Below the pieces are notes generated by a model. The model did no database searches. It worked only from the letters and a program-made list of their open reading frames with translations, and had not been told where the DNA came from. The position numbers were made by a program, and so were the translations under genes. A stretch of DNA of 64,000 nucleotides, taken from positions 25,158-89,157 of the forward strand of contig JANNBM010000055.1 in the NCBI GenBank assembly GCA_031385445.1, written 5' to 3'. Source of the stretch: CAIYZT01 sp031385445. GTDB lineage: Bacteria; Pseudomonadota; Alphaproteobacteria; Rhodobacterales; Rhodobacteraceae. Each line of letters begins with the position of its first letter. Positions within the stretch are counted from its first letter, which is position 1. Positions 26,092 to 35,534 of this stretch are shown piece after piece.

Positions 26092-27324
26092 ATGGCAACC
26101 ATGACCCTGCAAAACAAACTTGCGATCCTGTCGGATGCGGCGAAATACGACGCTTCCTGCGCCTCGTCAGGGGGCGAGCGGCGCGATTCGAGCAAAGGCG
26201 GCATCGGGTCGTCAGGCGGCAGCGGCATCTGTCATGCCTATACGCCCGACGGGCGCTGCATCTCTTTGCTGAAGATTTTGATGACCAATTTCTGCATCTT
26301 TGATTGCGCCTATTGCATCAACCGGGTGTCGTCCAACGTCGAGCGGGCGCGGTTTTCGGTCGAAGAAGTGGTGACGCTGACGCTGGAATTTTATCGGCGC
26401 AACTATATCGAAGGGTTGTTCCTGTCGTCCGGCATCATCCGCTCGCCCGATCAGACCATGGCCGACATGGTGCGCATCGCGCAGACCTTGCGGCAGGACC
26501 ACGGGTTTCGCGGCTATATCCATCTGAAGACCATCCCTGACGCATCGCCCGACCTGATCCGTCAGGCGGGGCTTTATGCCGACCGACTGTCGATCAACGT
26601 AGAACTGCCGCAGGATGCGTCCTTGCGTAAACTCGCGCCGGAAAAGCGGCCGGAAACAATCCGCGCCAGCATGGCGCAGGTCCGGCTGGAGGGGGAGGCG
26701 GCGAAAGACGTCTCGCATACCGGCAAAAAAGCGCCGCGCTTTGCGCCTGCCGGGCAAAGCACACAGATGATCATTGGCGCGGACGACACCGATGATGTGA
26801 CCATCCTGACCAGCGCAACCCGGCTTTACAGCGGGTACAAACTGCGCCGGGTTTATTACTCCGCCTTTTCGCCGATCCCCGATGCCTCGGCGCTGCTGCC
26901 GCTGATCCAACCGCCCCTGCTGCGCGAGCATCGGCTTTATCAGGCCGATTGGTTGCTGCGGTTTTACGGGTTCAGCGCCGAAGAAATTGCGACCGGCGCC
27001 ACCGCTGGCCATCTGGACCTTGACCTTGATCCCAAGCTGGCCTGGGCGTTGCAGCACCGTGGGCAGTTTCCACTGGATGTGAACAAGGCTACGAAAGAGA
27101 TGTTGCTGCGTGTGCCCGGTTTTGGCACCAAAACGGTCGAGCGGATCATCGCCGCCCGCCGCAACCGCGCCCTGCGCTATGAAGATCTGGTGCGCATCGG
27201 GGCGCTGATGAAAAAGGCCAAAGCTTTTGTCAGCCTGCCGGGCTGGACCCCCGGCGCGATGACCGACAGCCCCGATTTGCGCGCCCGATTTGCCCCGCCG
27301 CCCGTGCAGTTGCGCCTGTTGTGA
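26092..27324 (+). CDS. Putative DNA modification/repair radical SAM protein with HhH
   Basis: A 410-residue radical SAM enzyme. The 4Fe-4S cluster cysteines are C68, C72 and C75 (CIFDCAYC). A helix-hairpin-helix DNA-binding part lies near the C-terminus (LDVNKATKEMLLRVPGFGTK). The family (TIGR03916 type) regularly pairs with a DUF4130 protein, as here. The reaction is not established. The ATG at 26101 is an alternative start. The stop overlaps the GTG of the DUF4130-UdgX gene by four bases, so the proteins are made together. It opens a long rightward run of repair and flavoprotein genes. Confidence 0.93.
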   Translation: MATMTLQNKLAILSDAAKYDASCASSGGERRDSSKGGIGSSGGSGICHAYTPDGRCISLLKILMTNFCIFDCAYCINRVSSNVERARFSVEEVVTLTLEFYRRNYIEGLFLSSGIIRSPDQTMADMVRIAQTLRQDHGFRGYIHLKTIPDASPDLIRQAGLYADRLSINVELPQDASLRKLAPEKRPETIRASMAQVRLEGEAAKDVSHTGKKAPRFAPAGQSTQMIIGADDTDDVTILTSATRLYSGYKLRRVYYSAFSPIPDASALLPLIQPPLLREHRLYQADWLLRFYGFSAEEIATGATAGHLDLDLDPKLAWALQHRGQFPLDVNKATKEMLLRVPGFGTKTVERIIAARRNRALRYEDLVRIGALMKKAKAFVSLPGWTPGAMTDSPDLRARFAPPPVQLRLL

Positions 27325-28799
27325 GCTTTGCCGTCACCCTGCCCGAACGCGGCACCTTTGACGCGTGGCGGGCTGCGGCGCGGCTGGCGATTTCGCACCA
27401 GATTGCCCCTGATCAGCTGGATTGGACCGGGACCGGCGGGCTTTTTGCCGCCGCGCCCCTGCCTGTGGGCCATGGACCGCATCAGGTGCGCGTCACGCAA
27501 GGATTCGTGAAACTTGCAGGGTCGGTGATCTGGCATTCGGACCCGGAACGCTTTGCGCTGCTGTATCAGGCGCTGTGGCGGACCTCGCGGCAGGACGGCG
27601 CGCCCCTGTCGCAGGCCGATCCGCTTGGTCGGCGTTTGAACCTGTTGGCCAAGGGCGTTGGCCGCGACATTCACAAGATGCACGCCTTTGTGCGGTTTCG
27701 CGAATGCCCCCCCGATGGCCAGAACGATGGCGCGCGCCGCCGCTTTGCGGCTTGGTTCGAACCCGAACACAACACGCTTGAACCCGGCGCTGCCTTTTTT
27801 GCCAAACGATTTGGCGATATGGATTGGATGATTGCGACCCCCCGCCTGACCGCGCAGTTTCACAATGGCACCCTCAGCTTTGGCCCCGCCGCCCCCCGCC
27901 CCGACCTGCCCACTGATGCGTCAGAGGGGCTTTGGGCCACCTATTTCGCCAATATCTTCAACCCTGCCCGCATCAAACTGGATGCGATGCGGTCGGAGAT
28001 GCCAAAGAAATACTGGAAAAACCTGCCCGAAACCCGTTTGATTCCCGACATGTTGAAAGACGCCGAGGCACGGGTGCAGCGCATGCGCGAGGCGGGGGCG
28101 TCCGTGGCCCGGCCGGGGGCGGCGGCGATTTCCACCCGCTACCGCGCGGCCATGCCCCAAGCCGTGGATGCGCAGGGCCTGCCCGAAACGCTGGATCAGG
28201 CGCGCGACGGTGCCCTGCACTGCCGCCGCTGCGCGCTGTGCGAGGCGGCAACCCAGACCGTCTGGGGCACCGGAGCCGTGGACGCCGCGCTGATGATCGT
28301 GGGCGAGCAGCCCGGCGATACCGAGGATCTGAGCGGCCGCCCCTTTGTTGGCCCCGCAGGTCAGGTGTTGCATCAGGCGATGGCAGCGGTGGGCGCGGAG
28401 CCCGGCGCAGTTTGGCTGACGAACGCCGTGAAACATTTCAAATTCACCCCGCGCGGCAAACACCGCCTGCATGTTGCCCCGAACCAAACCGAAGTGGACA
28501 AGTGCCGGTGGTGGCTGGGGCTGGAACTGGCGTTCATCCGCCCCAAAGTGACCCTTGCGCTCGGGGCAACGGCGGCGTTTGCGCTGACAGGAAACGACGC
28601 CGCATTGGCCGCGCGGCGCGGGACGGTTGAGCCGGGGCTGCACGGCGGTCCGGTTCTGATCTCGTGGCACCCGGCCTTTATCCTGCGTCTGACCGATCCG
28701 GCGCATCAGGTGCGCGCGCGGGATCAGATGACCGATGATCTGCGCGCTGCCCTTGCCATGACGCAAGAGGTGGCGGCGCGCGAAATTCGCACCATATGA
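27321..28799 (+). CDS. DUF4130 - UdgX fusion: putative DNA repair protein with uracil-DNA crosslinking glycosylase
   Basis: A 492-residue two-domain protein with GTG start. Residues about 1-260 are DUF4130, the partner of the radical SAM protein (HKMHAFVRFRECP, WFEPEHNTLEPGAAFFAKRF). Residues about 290-485 are UdgX: cysteines 301, 304 and 307 near a 4Fe-4S site, GEQPGD at 328-333, HFKFTPRGKHRLH ending at H384, and SWHPAFILR with H450. Family knowledge: UdgX removes uracil and stays covalently bound through the His of the RRxxH-type loop, which is H384 here; the loop reads KHRLH instead of the common KRRIH. The fusion ties radical SAM chemistry to uracil recognition. Confidence 0.93.
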   Translation: MSFAVTLPERGTFDAWRAAARLAISHQIAPDQLDWTGTGGLFAAAPLPVGHGPHQVRVTQGFVKLAGSVIWHSDPERFALLYQALWRTSRQDGAPLSQADPLGRRLNLLAKGVGRDIHKMHAFVRFRECPPDGQNDGARRRFAAWFEPEHNTLEPGAAFFAKRFGDMDWMIATPRLTAQFHNGTLSFGPAAPRPDLPTDASEGLWATYFANIFNPARIKLDAMRSEMPKKYWKNLPETRLIPDMLKDAEARVQRMREAGASVARPGAAAISTRYRAAMPQAVDAQGLPETLDQARDGALHCRRCALCEAATQTVWGTGAVDAALMIVGEQPGDTEDLSGRPFVGPAGQVLHQAMAAVGAEPGAVWLTNAVKHFKFTPRGKHRLHVAPNQTEVDKCRWWLGLELAFIRPKVTLALGATAAFALTGNDAALAARRGTVEPGLHGGPVLISWHPAFILRLTDPAHQVRARDQMTDDLRAALAMTQEVAAREIRTI

Positions 28800-28830
28800 C
28801 GTTTTCAAGTGACAATTGCAGGACCGCCCG

Positions 28831-28989
28831 ATGCCCAAGATGCGCAAGAAATCCGAACTGCCGACCAAAATCTGCGTGGTCTGCGGCTTGCCGTTCACCT
28901 GGCGCAAGAAATGGGAGCGCGACTGGGACCGCGTGACCCATTGTTCCGACCGTTGCCGCAGCGCCAAACTGCAAAAGGCAGGCGCATGA
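28831..28989 (+). CDS. DUF2256 zinc-ribbon-like protein
   Basis: A 52-residue basic protein with CVVCGLPFTWRKKWERDWD and THCSDRCR: two cysteine pairs that should bind zinc. DUF2256 proteins are typically encoded beside, or fused to, cryptochrome/photolyase genes, which is the case here: the stop codon overlaps the ATG of the photolyase by four bases. The function is unknown; an accessory role to the photolyase is inferred. Confidence 0.9.
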   Translation: MPKMRKKSELPTKICVVCGLPFTWRKKWERDWDRVTHCSDRCRSAKLQKAGA

Positions 28990-30527
28990 CCCGGCATCTG
29001 CGCTTCGTCCTTGGCGATCAGTTGACGCGCGATCTGTCGGCGCTGCGCGGCCTTGACCCTGCGCAGGATGTCGTCCTGATGGTCGAGGCGTCAGCCGAGG
29101 CGCGCAACGTGCCGCATCACAAGCAAAAGATCGCCTTTGTGCTGTCCGCCATGCGCCATTTCGCCGAAGATTTGCGCGCCGAGGGCGTGCAGGTCGATTA
29201 CATCTTGATGGATGATCCGGACAACGCGCAGGATTTGGGGCGTGAGCTTGGCAAAGCCGTGCAGCGCCATCGCCCCGCGTCGATCGTGGTGACAGAGCCG
29301 AGCGAGTGGCGCGTTTGGCAGATGATGCGGGGCTCGGACGTGGGCGCGCCCTTGGATATCCGCGAAGATGACCGTTTCTTTTGCACGCGGGGCGACTTTG
29401 TTGCCCTGACCAGCGCCCGCAAAACCGGCCGGATGGAGTTTTTCTATCGCGAGATGCGCCGCCGCAGCGGTCTTTTGATGCATGCCGGCGCGCCGGAGGG
29501 CGGGCAGTGGAACTTTGACCCCGAAAACCGCAAAGCCTTGCCGCGCGGCCAGCGCCCGCCCGCGCGCCGCCGTTTTGCCCCCGATGCCATCACGACCGAG
29601 GTTATGGCGCTTGTCGCCGCCCGTTTTGGCAATCACTTCGGCGATCTGGCCCCCTTTGGCTGGGCCGTGACCCGCGCGGATGCCTTGCACGCGCTGGACC
29701 ATTTCATCACCGACTGCCTGCCCGGATTTGGCGATTATCAGGACGCAATGAAGGCGGGCGAGGATTTCCTTTACCACAGCCTGATCTCGCCCTATCTGAA
29801 CGTCGGCCTGCTGACAGCGCGCGAGGTCTGCGCGCGGGCTGAGGCGGCTTATCGGTGCGGCGCGGCGCCGATCAACGCGGTCGAGGGGTTCATCCGCCAG
29901 ATTCTTGGCTGGCGCGAATTCGTGCGGGGCATCTATTGGGCGGAAATGCCGGAGTATGCGCTGTCAAACCACCTGAATGCCGTGCGCGATCTGCCGGCGC
30001 TGTATTGGACCGGCGACACGCCGATGCGCTGCATGGCCGAATGTATCGGCACCACGCGCCGCCACGCCTATGCCCACCACATCCAGCGTCTGATGGTGAC
30101 GGGGAATTTTGCCCTGCTCGCAGGCGTCGCCCCGGCGCAGATCGAGGAATGGTATCTGGCTGTTTATGCCGATGCGTTTGAATGGGTCGAATTGCCCAAT
30201 GTGCATGGCATGGTGATGCATGCCGACGGCGGGCGGCTGGGATCAAAACCCTATGCCGCGTCGGGGGCCTATATCGACCGGATGTCGGATTATTGCCAAG
30301 GCTGCGCATATGATCCGAAGGTCAAACTTGGGCCGAAGGCCTGTCCGTTCAACTATCTCTACTGGAATTTCCTGATCGAGAATGCGGCCACTCTGCGGCC
30401 GAACCCGCGCATGTCACTACCTTATGTGACCCTGTCCAAGATGCCCGCTGAACAGAAGGCCGACATCACCCGCTCTGCTGCCGACTTTTTGAACGGGCTG
30501 CAGACGGCAGAAGATTTGCCGTGGTGA
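28986..30527 (+). CDS. Iron-sulfur bacterial cryptochrome/photolyase (PhrB/CryB type)
   Basis: A 513-residue FeS-BCP flavoprotein. The N-terminal domain opens HLRFVLGDQLTRDLSAL. The FAD domain includes FIRQILGWREFVRGIYW and GTTRRHAYAHHIQRLMVTGN. Four cysteines fit the 4Fe-4S ligands of this class: C353, C437, C440 and C453 (CQGCAYDPKVKLGPKACPF). Members repair (6-4) photoproducts (PhrB) or affect light-dependent gene expression (CryB); sequence alone does not decide which. The start overlaps the DUF2256 stop, and its own stop overlaps the start of the ABC1 kinase gene. Confidence 0.95.
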   Translation: MTRHLRFVLGDQLTRDLSALRGLDPAQDVVLMVEASAEARNVPHHKQKIAFVLSAMRHFAEDLRAEGVQVDYILMDDPDNAQDLGRELGKAVQRHRPASIVVTEPSEWRVWQMMRGSDVGAPLDIREDDRFFCTRGDFVALTSARKTGRMEFFYREMRRRSGLLMHAGAPEGGQWNFDPENRKALPRGQRPPARRRFAPDAITTEVMALVAARFGNHFGDLAPFGWAVTRADALHALDHFITDCLPGFGDYQDAMKAGEDFLYHSLISPYLNVGLLTAREVCARAEAAYRCGAAPINAVEGFIRQILGWREFVRGIYWAEMPEYALSNHLNAVRDLPALYWTGDTPMRCMAECIGTTRRHAYAHHIQRLMVTGNFALLAGVAPAQIEEWYLAVYADAFEWVELPNVHGMVMHADGGRLGSKPYAASGAYIDRMSDYCQGCAYDPKVKLGPKACPFNYLYWNFLIENAATLRPNPRMSLPYVTLSKMPAEQKADITRSAADFLNGLQTAEDLPW

Positions 30528-31873
30528 TGGACCCAAAGCGCGCGGCGCCGGTGCCAACGGGGCGCACGTCGCGGCTGTTTCACATGGGCAATGTGATCGC
30601 GGGGATTGCGGGCGGCGCGGTGGCGGGCGGTCTGCGGCAGTTGGCGACGGGCCGGCGCCCCGATCTGGCGGGTGTTTTGCTGACGCCGTCCAACGCGCTG
30701 CGCCTGACGAACGGGTTGTCGCATATGCGCGGGGCGGCGCTGAAGCTGGGGCAGATGTTGTCGATGGACACGGGGCTTGTCCTTTCGCCGCAGTTGACCC
30801 AAATCCTCTCCACCCTGCGCGATGACGCAAAACACATGCCGCCCAAGCAACTGCAGGCCGTTCTCAACACGCAATGGGGCGATGGTTGGATGAAACATTT
30901 CCAACGGTTCGATGTGCGCCCCTTTGCGGCGGCCTCGATCGGACAGGTGCACCGGGCTGTGACGCGCGATGGCACCGAGCTTGCGGTCAAGGTGCAGTAT
31001 CCCGGCGTGCGCGCCAGCATCGACAGCGATGTGAACAATATTGCGGCGCTGATGCGCCTGCCGGGGCTGTTGCCGCGCGGCATGGATGTCTCGCCTCTGC
31101 TCTCCGAGGCCAAGCGCCAGTTGCACGCCGAAGCTGACTATCTGGCCGAGGCGCAGCATCTGGCGCGGTTCGGGGCTTTGTTGGCCGGGTCTGATGTGTT
31201 TGTGCTGCCTGCCCTGCGCCCGGATCTGTGCACCTCGCAGGTTCTGGCGATGAGCTTTGTCCACTGCGCGCCGCTTGACATTCTGGTCGATGCGCCACAA
31301 GCCCTGCGCGACCGGGTTGCCACCGCGCTGATCGACCTTGTGCTGCGCGAGTTGTTTGAATTCGGCGCGATGCAGACCGATCCGAACCTTGCCAACTATG
31401 GATTTGACGCAGACACCGGCCGCATCGTGCTGTTGGATTTTGGCGCCGTGCAACCGATTGCGCCGGACTTGGCGGCTGATTTTCGCGGCCTCGCGCAAGC
31501 GGCGCTGAGCGGTGAGACGGAAGAGGCGCGCGAAGCCATGCTGCGCATCGGTTATTTCGGCCCCACCACAGCGCCGCATCATCAGGCCCTGATCCGCGCG
31601 ATGTTCGAAGTTGCCATGACCCCCTTGCGGCAGGACACCCCCTTTGACTTTGGCCGCAGCGATCTTTTGGAACGGTTGCGTGACATGGGGCTTGCCATAG
31701 GCACTGACCGCGAGCTTTCGCATGTGCCGCCCGCTGAAACCCTGTTTTTGCATCGCAAGATCGGCGGCATGTATCTGATGGCGGCGAAACTGCGGGCACA
31801 GGTCGCGCTGCGCCCGATGGTCCGGGCCTATTGCCCGAACGCACCCATGACAGCAAGCACAGGGCGGGCGTGA
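30527..31873 (+). CDS. ABC1/UbiB-family atypical kinase
   Basis: A 448-residue soluble ABC1 (ADCK/UbiB) family protein. The KxGQ segment LKLGQMLSMD, the nucleotide-binding AAASIGQVHRAV and AVKVQYPGVR, and the catalytic QTDPNLANY with LLDFGAV (DFG) are all visible. The C-terminal membrane helices of true UbiB are absent. These ATPases support ubiquinone or lipid metabolism. The ATG at 30527 shares one base with the previous stop (TGATG); two GTG codons lie just upstream. It sits between a photolyase and a photolyase-domain gene. Confidence 0.92.
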   Translation: MDPKRAAPVPTGRTSRLFHMGNVIAGIAGGAVAGGLRQLATGRRPDLAGVLLTPSNALRLTNGLSHMRGAALKLGQMLSMDTGLVLSPQLTQILSTLRDDAKHMPPKQLQAVLNTQWGDGWMKHFQRFDVRPFAAASIGQVHRAVTRDGTELAVKVQYPGVRASIDSDVNNIAALMRLPGLLPRGMDVSPLLSEAKRQLHAEADYLAEAQHLARFGALLAGSDVFVLPALRPDLCTSQVLAMSFVHCAPLDILVDAPQALRDRVATALIDLVLRELFEFGAMQTDPNLANYGFDADTGRIVLLDFGAVQPIAPDLAADFRGLAQAALSGETEEAREAMLRIGYFGPTTAPHHQALIRAMFEVAMTPLRQDTPFDFGRSDLLERLRDMGLAIGTDRELSHVPPAETLFLHRKIGGMYLMAAKLRAQVALRPMVRAYCPNAPMTASTGRA

Positions 31874-33087
31874 TGACAGACTGGATCCCGACCCGCGCCG
31901 AGGGCGAGACGATCATAGCGGCGTTCAGCGCGCGCATGGGCCGCCGCTATGCCAATGGCCGCAACACCGATCACGGCCCCGGCGCGCATAAGGCGGTGTC
32001 GGTGCTGTCGCCCTATGTCCGGCGCAGGTTGGTGTTGGAACAGGATCTGGTGGCCACAGCGCTGGCGGTCCACGGGCCGCAAGAGGCCGAGAAATTCGTT
32101 CACGAAGTGATCTGGCGCGGCTATTTCAAAGGCTGGCTGGAACGCCGCCCGCAGGTCTGGACCAGCTACGTCTGCGGGCTGACGGCTGATCTTGCCGCGC
32201 TTGACCGCGACCGCCGCCTGCGCCGCGATGTGGACCGCGCGGTGAATGGCCAGACCGGGCTTGAATGCTTTGATGCCTGGGCCAACGAACTGGTGGACAC
32301 CGGGTATCTGCACAATCACGCGCGGATGTGGTTTGCCTCGATCTGGATCTTCACACTCGGCCTGCCGTGGCGGCTGGGAGCGGATTTCTTCTATCGTCAC
32401 CTTCTCGATGGTGATGCGGCGTCCAACACGTTGGGCTGGCGCTGGGTCGCGGGCCTGCATACGCGCGGCAAACCCTATCCGGCCGATGCCCAGAATATCG
32501 CCACCTTTACCGCCGGGCGCTTTGCGCCGCGCCGCGGCGATCTGGCGGAAGTTACCCAAGGGCTGGAGGCGAGCGAACCTGACGGCCTGCCGTCCGTTCT
32601 GCCGCTGCGGGCAATCACGGCGCCTGCACCGCACCGCCCGACGGCCCTGCTGATCACCGACGAGGATTGCCGGGTCGAGGATTTCGATCTGACCGCTTTT
32701 GATATCCGCGGCACTGCAACCTTGGCGGCCAGTTCCCTGCGCTCGCCTTTGCCCGTGTCTGATCTGATCACCCGGTTTGAGGCAGGGGCGCTTGCCGATG
32801 CGGCGATGCGGCTGGGGATAAGCGCCTTGGCCTTGCAAGCCGCTGATCCTGCTGCGTTGGCCAAATGGGCCGCAGCGGCAGGGGCCACGCAGATTGCAAC
32901 GCCCTATATCACACGCGGCCCCCTGCGCGATTGGTTGGACCAGTCGGCGCCCTCCTTGGCACAGGCCGGCATCACCCTTTGCGAATGGCGGCGCGATTGG
33001 GACGCGGCGATCTGGCCGCACGCCACCGCCGGGTTCTTCAAGGTACGGCAGCAGATTCCGCAGATTTTGGAACAGGTGCTGCCATGA
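31873..33087 (+). CDS. Photolyase-type FAD-binding domain protein with C-terminal alpha/beta domain
   Basis: A 404-residue protein that begins directly with the helical FAD domain of photolyases: residues about 50-220 include VHEVIWRGYFKGWLERRPQV, ELVDTGYLHNHARMWFASIW and LGWRWVAGLHTRGKPY. The usual N-terminal antenna domain is missing. Instead about 170 residues follow, with Rossmann-like features (PTALLITDEDCRVEDFDLTA, QIATPYITRGPLRDWLDQSA) and an ending, TAGFFKVRQQIPQIL, that recalls the end of a photolyase antenna domain. This looks like a reordered (permuted) photolyase; that reading is inference. The start shares a base with the previous stop (TGATG) and the end overlaps the next ATG. 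Confidence 0.82.
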   Translation: MTDWIPTRAEGETIIAAFSARMGRRYANGRNTDHGPGAHKAVSVLSPYVRRRLVLEQDLVATALAVHGPQEAEKFVHEVIWRGYFKGWLERRPQVWTSYVCGLTADLAALDRDRRLRRDVDRAVNGQTGLECFDAWANELVDTGYLHNHARMWFASIWIFTLGLPWRLGADFFYRHLLDGDAASNTLGWRWVAGLHTRGKPYPADAQNIATFTAGRFAPRRGDLAEVTQGLEASEPDGLPSVLPLRAITAPAPHRPTALLITDEDCRVEDFDLTAFDIRGTATLAASSLRSPLPVSDLITRFEAGALADAAMRLGISALALQAADPAALAKWAAAAGATQIATPYITRGPLRDWLDQSAPSLAQAGITLCEWRRDWDAAIWPHATAGFFKVRQQIPQILEQVLP

Positions 33088-34004
33088 TCGTCATCATCGG
33101 ATCGGGCATGGCGGGTCTGGCCTGTGCACGGCGGCTGGCGGAGGCGGGGCATGCGCCGGTCGTGCTCGACAAAGGGCGCTGCATCGGCGGGCGGATGGCA
33201 ACGCGGCGCGTGGGCGATCTGCAGTTTGACCATGGCGCGCAATATGTGAACGCGCATGGTGCGGGATTTGCGGCGATGTTGCTTGGTCTGGGCGACGCCG
33301 TGGCGGGTTGGCAGGATGGCACGGGCCGCACGCACAGCGTCGGCGTGCCGGGCATGTCGGCCATTCCAAAGGCGATGGGGGCCGGGCTGAAGATCCGGCA
33401 AGACGTGCAGGTGACGCGCGTGCAGCCGGACGGCGATGGCTGGGTTCTGCATCTGGATACCGGCACGATGCGCGCTTCTTGTGTTGTGGTCACCGTGCCC
33501 GCACCGCAGGTGGCAGAACTGCTGGGGGCGGAGCATCCGCTGGTGCGCGCCCTCTCCCCCTTGCGGCTGGCGCCCTGCCTGACGTTGATGGCCGCAGTCA
33601 ATGCCCCTGCCCCTTTCATCACCCGACTGGATGCAGACGATTCCCTAACGTGGATCGCACAAGACAGCGCTAAGCCGGGTCGCCCACAGGGTGTTGCGAC
33701 ACGGTGGGTGGCGCAAGCGGGTGACGCGTTCAGCCAAACCCATCTGGAAGAGACCCCGGCCGGGATTGCCGCCCGAATGCTGCCGCTGCTGTGCGACCGG
33801 CTGGGCGTGCCCCGTGACCGGGTGACCCATGCCGCAGCCCATCGCTGGCGCCATGCCCGTGTGACACAGGCGCTGGGCCAACCCTTCCTGCGCAGCCCGG
33901 GCGCGGCGCTGTATCTGGGCGGCGACTGGTGCATCGGACCTCGGGCCGAAGCCGCGTGGACCAGCGGCACCGCCATCGCTGACGACATCTTGGCGCGGGG
34001 GTGA
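33084..34004 (+). CDS. NAD(P)/FAD-dependent oxidoreductase, renalase/amine-oxidase-like
   Basis: A 306-residue flavoprotein with the dinucleotide-binding opening IVIIGSGMAGLACARRLAEA (GxGxxG), then LDKGRCIGGRMATRR and FDHGAQYVNA, which are renalase-like signatures. The C-terminal FAD contact LYLGGDWCIGPRAEAAWTSG is clear. The substrate is unknown. The ATG overlaps the previous stop by four bases. Genes of this family often accompany photolyases in light-stress clusters of proteobacteria. Confidence 0.9.
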   Translation: MIVIIGSGMAGLACARRLAEAGHAPVVLDKGRCIGGRMATRRVGDLQFDHGAQYVNAHGAGFAAMLLGLGDAVAGWQDGTGRTHSVGVPGMSAIPKAMGAGLKIRQDVQVTRVQPDGDGWVLHLDTGTMRASCVVVTVPAPQVAELLGAEHPLVRALSPLRLAPCLTLMAAVNAPAPFITRLDADDSLTWIAQDSAKPGRPQGVATRWVAQAGDAFSQTHLEETPAGIAARMLPLLCDRLGVPRDRVTHAAAHRWRHARVTQALGQPFLRSPGAALYLGGDWCIGPRAEAAWTSGTAIADDILARG

Positions 34005-34825
34005 CCATGTTGACCGATCCGCGTATTGCCCGGCTGATCACCCTGATCCGCGCCGCCCTGCGCCCGCCCGCCGGGGCGGCGCGCATCGCCCTTGCGCTTG
34101 GTCTTGGCGCATTGTGCCACACGCTTTTTGCGGCTGGCGTGCTGGCGATGATCGTGGCGATGTTCTTTGGGCTCAGCGAAAGCTTTGGCACCGTGCCCTG
34201 GCCCATGGCCGCGCTGGCCAATGCGGCGCTGATCGTGCAGTTCCCCCTGGCCCATACTTTGCTGTTGACCGGCCCCGGTGGGCGACTTCTGGCCCGCATG
34301 ATCCCCGGCCGCTACGGCCAGACGCTGGCCACCACGACCTATGCCATCATCGCCTCGGCCCAGCTTCTGGCGCTGTTTGCGCTGTGGACGCCGTCGGGCA
34401 TCGTCTGGTGGCGGGCCGAGGGGGGTGCGTTGTGGGTGGTCTGTTCCGCCTACGCCACCAGTTGGCTGATCCTGCTGAAAGCCAGCATTCACGCGGGCGC
34501 CGAGGTGCAATCGCGCGCACTGGGCTGGATGTCGCTTCTGGCGCGCATCCGCCCGGTGTTTCCCGACATGCCAAGCCAAGGGCTGTTCCGCCTGATCCGC
34601 CAGCCGATCTATGTGGCCTTCGCGCTGACGCTGTGGACCCCTGCGGTCTGGACGCCGGACCAACTGGCGCTGGCGATCAGCTTTACCGCCTATTGTGTTT
34701 TGGCCCCGCGTCTGAAGGAGCGCCGCTTTGCCGCCCGGTATGGCGCGCGCTTTGATCGCTATCGGGCCGAAGTGCCCTACATGATGCCGCAGTTGACCAC
34801 CGCCAAGGACCGCCCCGATGCGTAA
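34001..34825 (+). CDS. Integral membrane methyltransferase, ICMT/PEMT-like
   Basis: A 274-residue membrane protein with about six spans. The C-terminal part FRLIRQPIYVAFALTLW and EERFAARYG-like segment (KERRFAARYGARFDRYRAEV) match isoprenylcysteine carboxyl methyltransferase and phospholipid/thiol methyltransferases (MddA-like). The acceptor is unknown. GTG at 34001 overlaps the previous stop; ATG at 34007 is an alternative. Its end overlaps the next methyltransferase gene by eight bases. Confidence 0.83.
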   Translation: MTMLTDPRIARLITLIRAALRPPAGAARIALALGLGALCHTLFAAGVLAMIVAMFFGLSESFGTVPWPMAALANAALIVQFPLAHTLLLTGPGGRLLARMIPGRYGQTLATTTYAIIASAQLLALFALWTPSGIVWWRAEGGALWVVCSAYATSWLILLKASIHAGAEVQSRALGWMSLLARIRPVFPDMPSQGLFRLIRQPIYVAFALTLWTPAVWTPDQLALAISFTAYCVLAPRLKERRFAARYGARFDRYRAEVPYMMPQLTTAKDRPDA

Positions 34826-35531
34826 TGATCTGACGATTTATGACCACGTCGCGGACAGCTGGTGGTCGGATGACATCCGCTGGGTGCGGACGCTGAAAAA
34901 CCTGGTCCCGGGGCGGCTGGCCTGGTTTGACGCCCGGATCAACTGGCAGGGCAAAGCGGTGCTGGATCTGGGCTGCGCAGGCGGCTTTATGGCCGAGGCC
35001 CTGGCGGCGCGCGGCGCAGATGTCACCGGGATCGACCCGGCGATTGGCGCCATCAATGCCGCCCGCGCCCATGCCCGTGCCAGTGGCCTGCGCATCGGCT
35101 ATGATGTGGGTGTGGGTGAGGCGCTGCCCTATGACAGCGCCAGTTTTGATGCCGTGGTTTGCGTCGATGTGCTGGAACATGTGGCCGATCTGACCCGCGT
35201 TCTGGCCGAAGTCGCGCGCACTCTGCGCCCCGGCGGGATGTTTTTGTTCGATACGATCAACCGCAACCCGCTGGCCCGTCTGGCCACCATCACCATGGCC
35301 GAAGACCTGCTGCACCTGTTGCCGCGCGGCACGCATGACCCGGTCAAGTTCATCAAACCCCGTGAATTGCGCGCGGCCATGCAAGGCGCGGGGCTGGTGC
35401 CGGGTGCGATCACCGGCCTTGGGCCGCGCGGGATAAACCGCCGGTTGGACCTGACCTTTGGCCCGCTGCCGCTGACCGCGATCCTGTATATGGGCACCGC
35501 GCATAAGCCTGTCGCCGTGAACGGAGGCTGA
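34818..35531 (+). CDS. Class I SAM-dependent methyltransferase, UbiG-like
   Basis: A 237-residue enzyme with Rossmann motif I VLDLGCAGGFMAEALA, motif II VTGIDPAIGAI and FDAVVCVDVLEHVADL. The opening HVADSWWSDDIRWVRTLKNL and PRGTHDPVKFIKPRELR resemble UbiG O-methyltransferases, but this copy is in a flavoprotein/light cluster, so it may methylate another compound. It follows the membrane methyltransferase with an eight-base overlap. Confidence 0.88.
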   Translation: MRNDLTIYDHVADSWWSDDIRWVRTLKNLVPGRLAWFDARINWQGKAVLDLGCAGGFMAEALAARGADVTGIDPAIGAINAARAHARASGLRIGYDVGVGEALPYDSASFDAVVCVDVLEHVADLTRVLAEVARTLRPGGMFLFDTINRNPLARLATITMAEDLLHLLPRGTHDPVKFIKPRELRAAMQGAGLVPGAITGLGPRGINRRLDLTFGPLPLTAILYMGTAHKPVAVNGG

Positions 35532-35534
35532 CCC

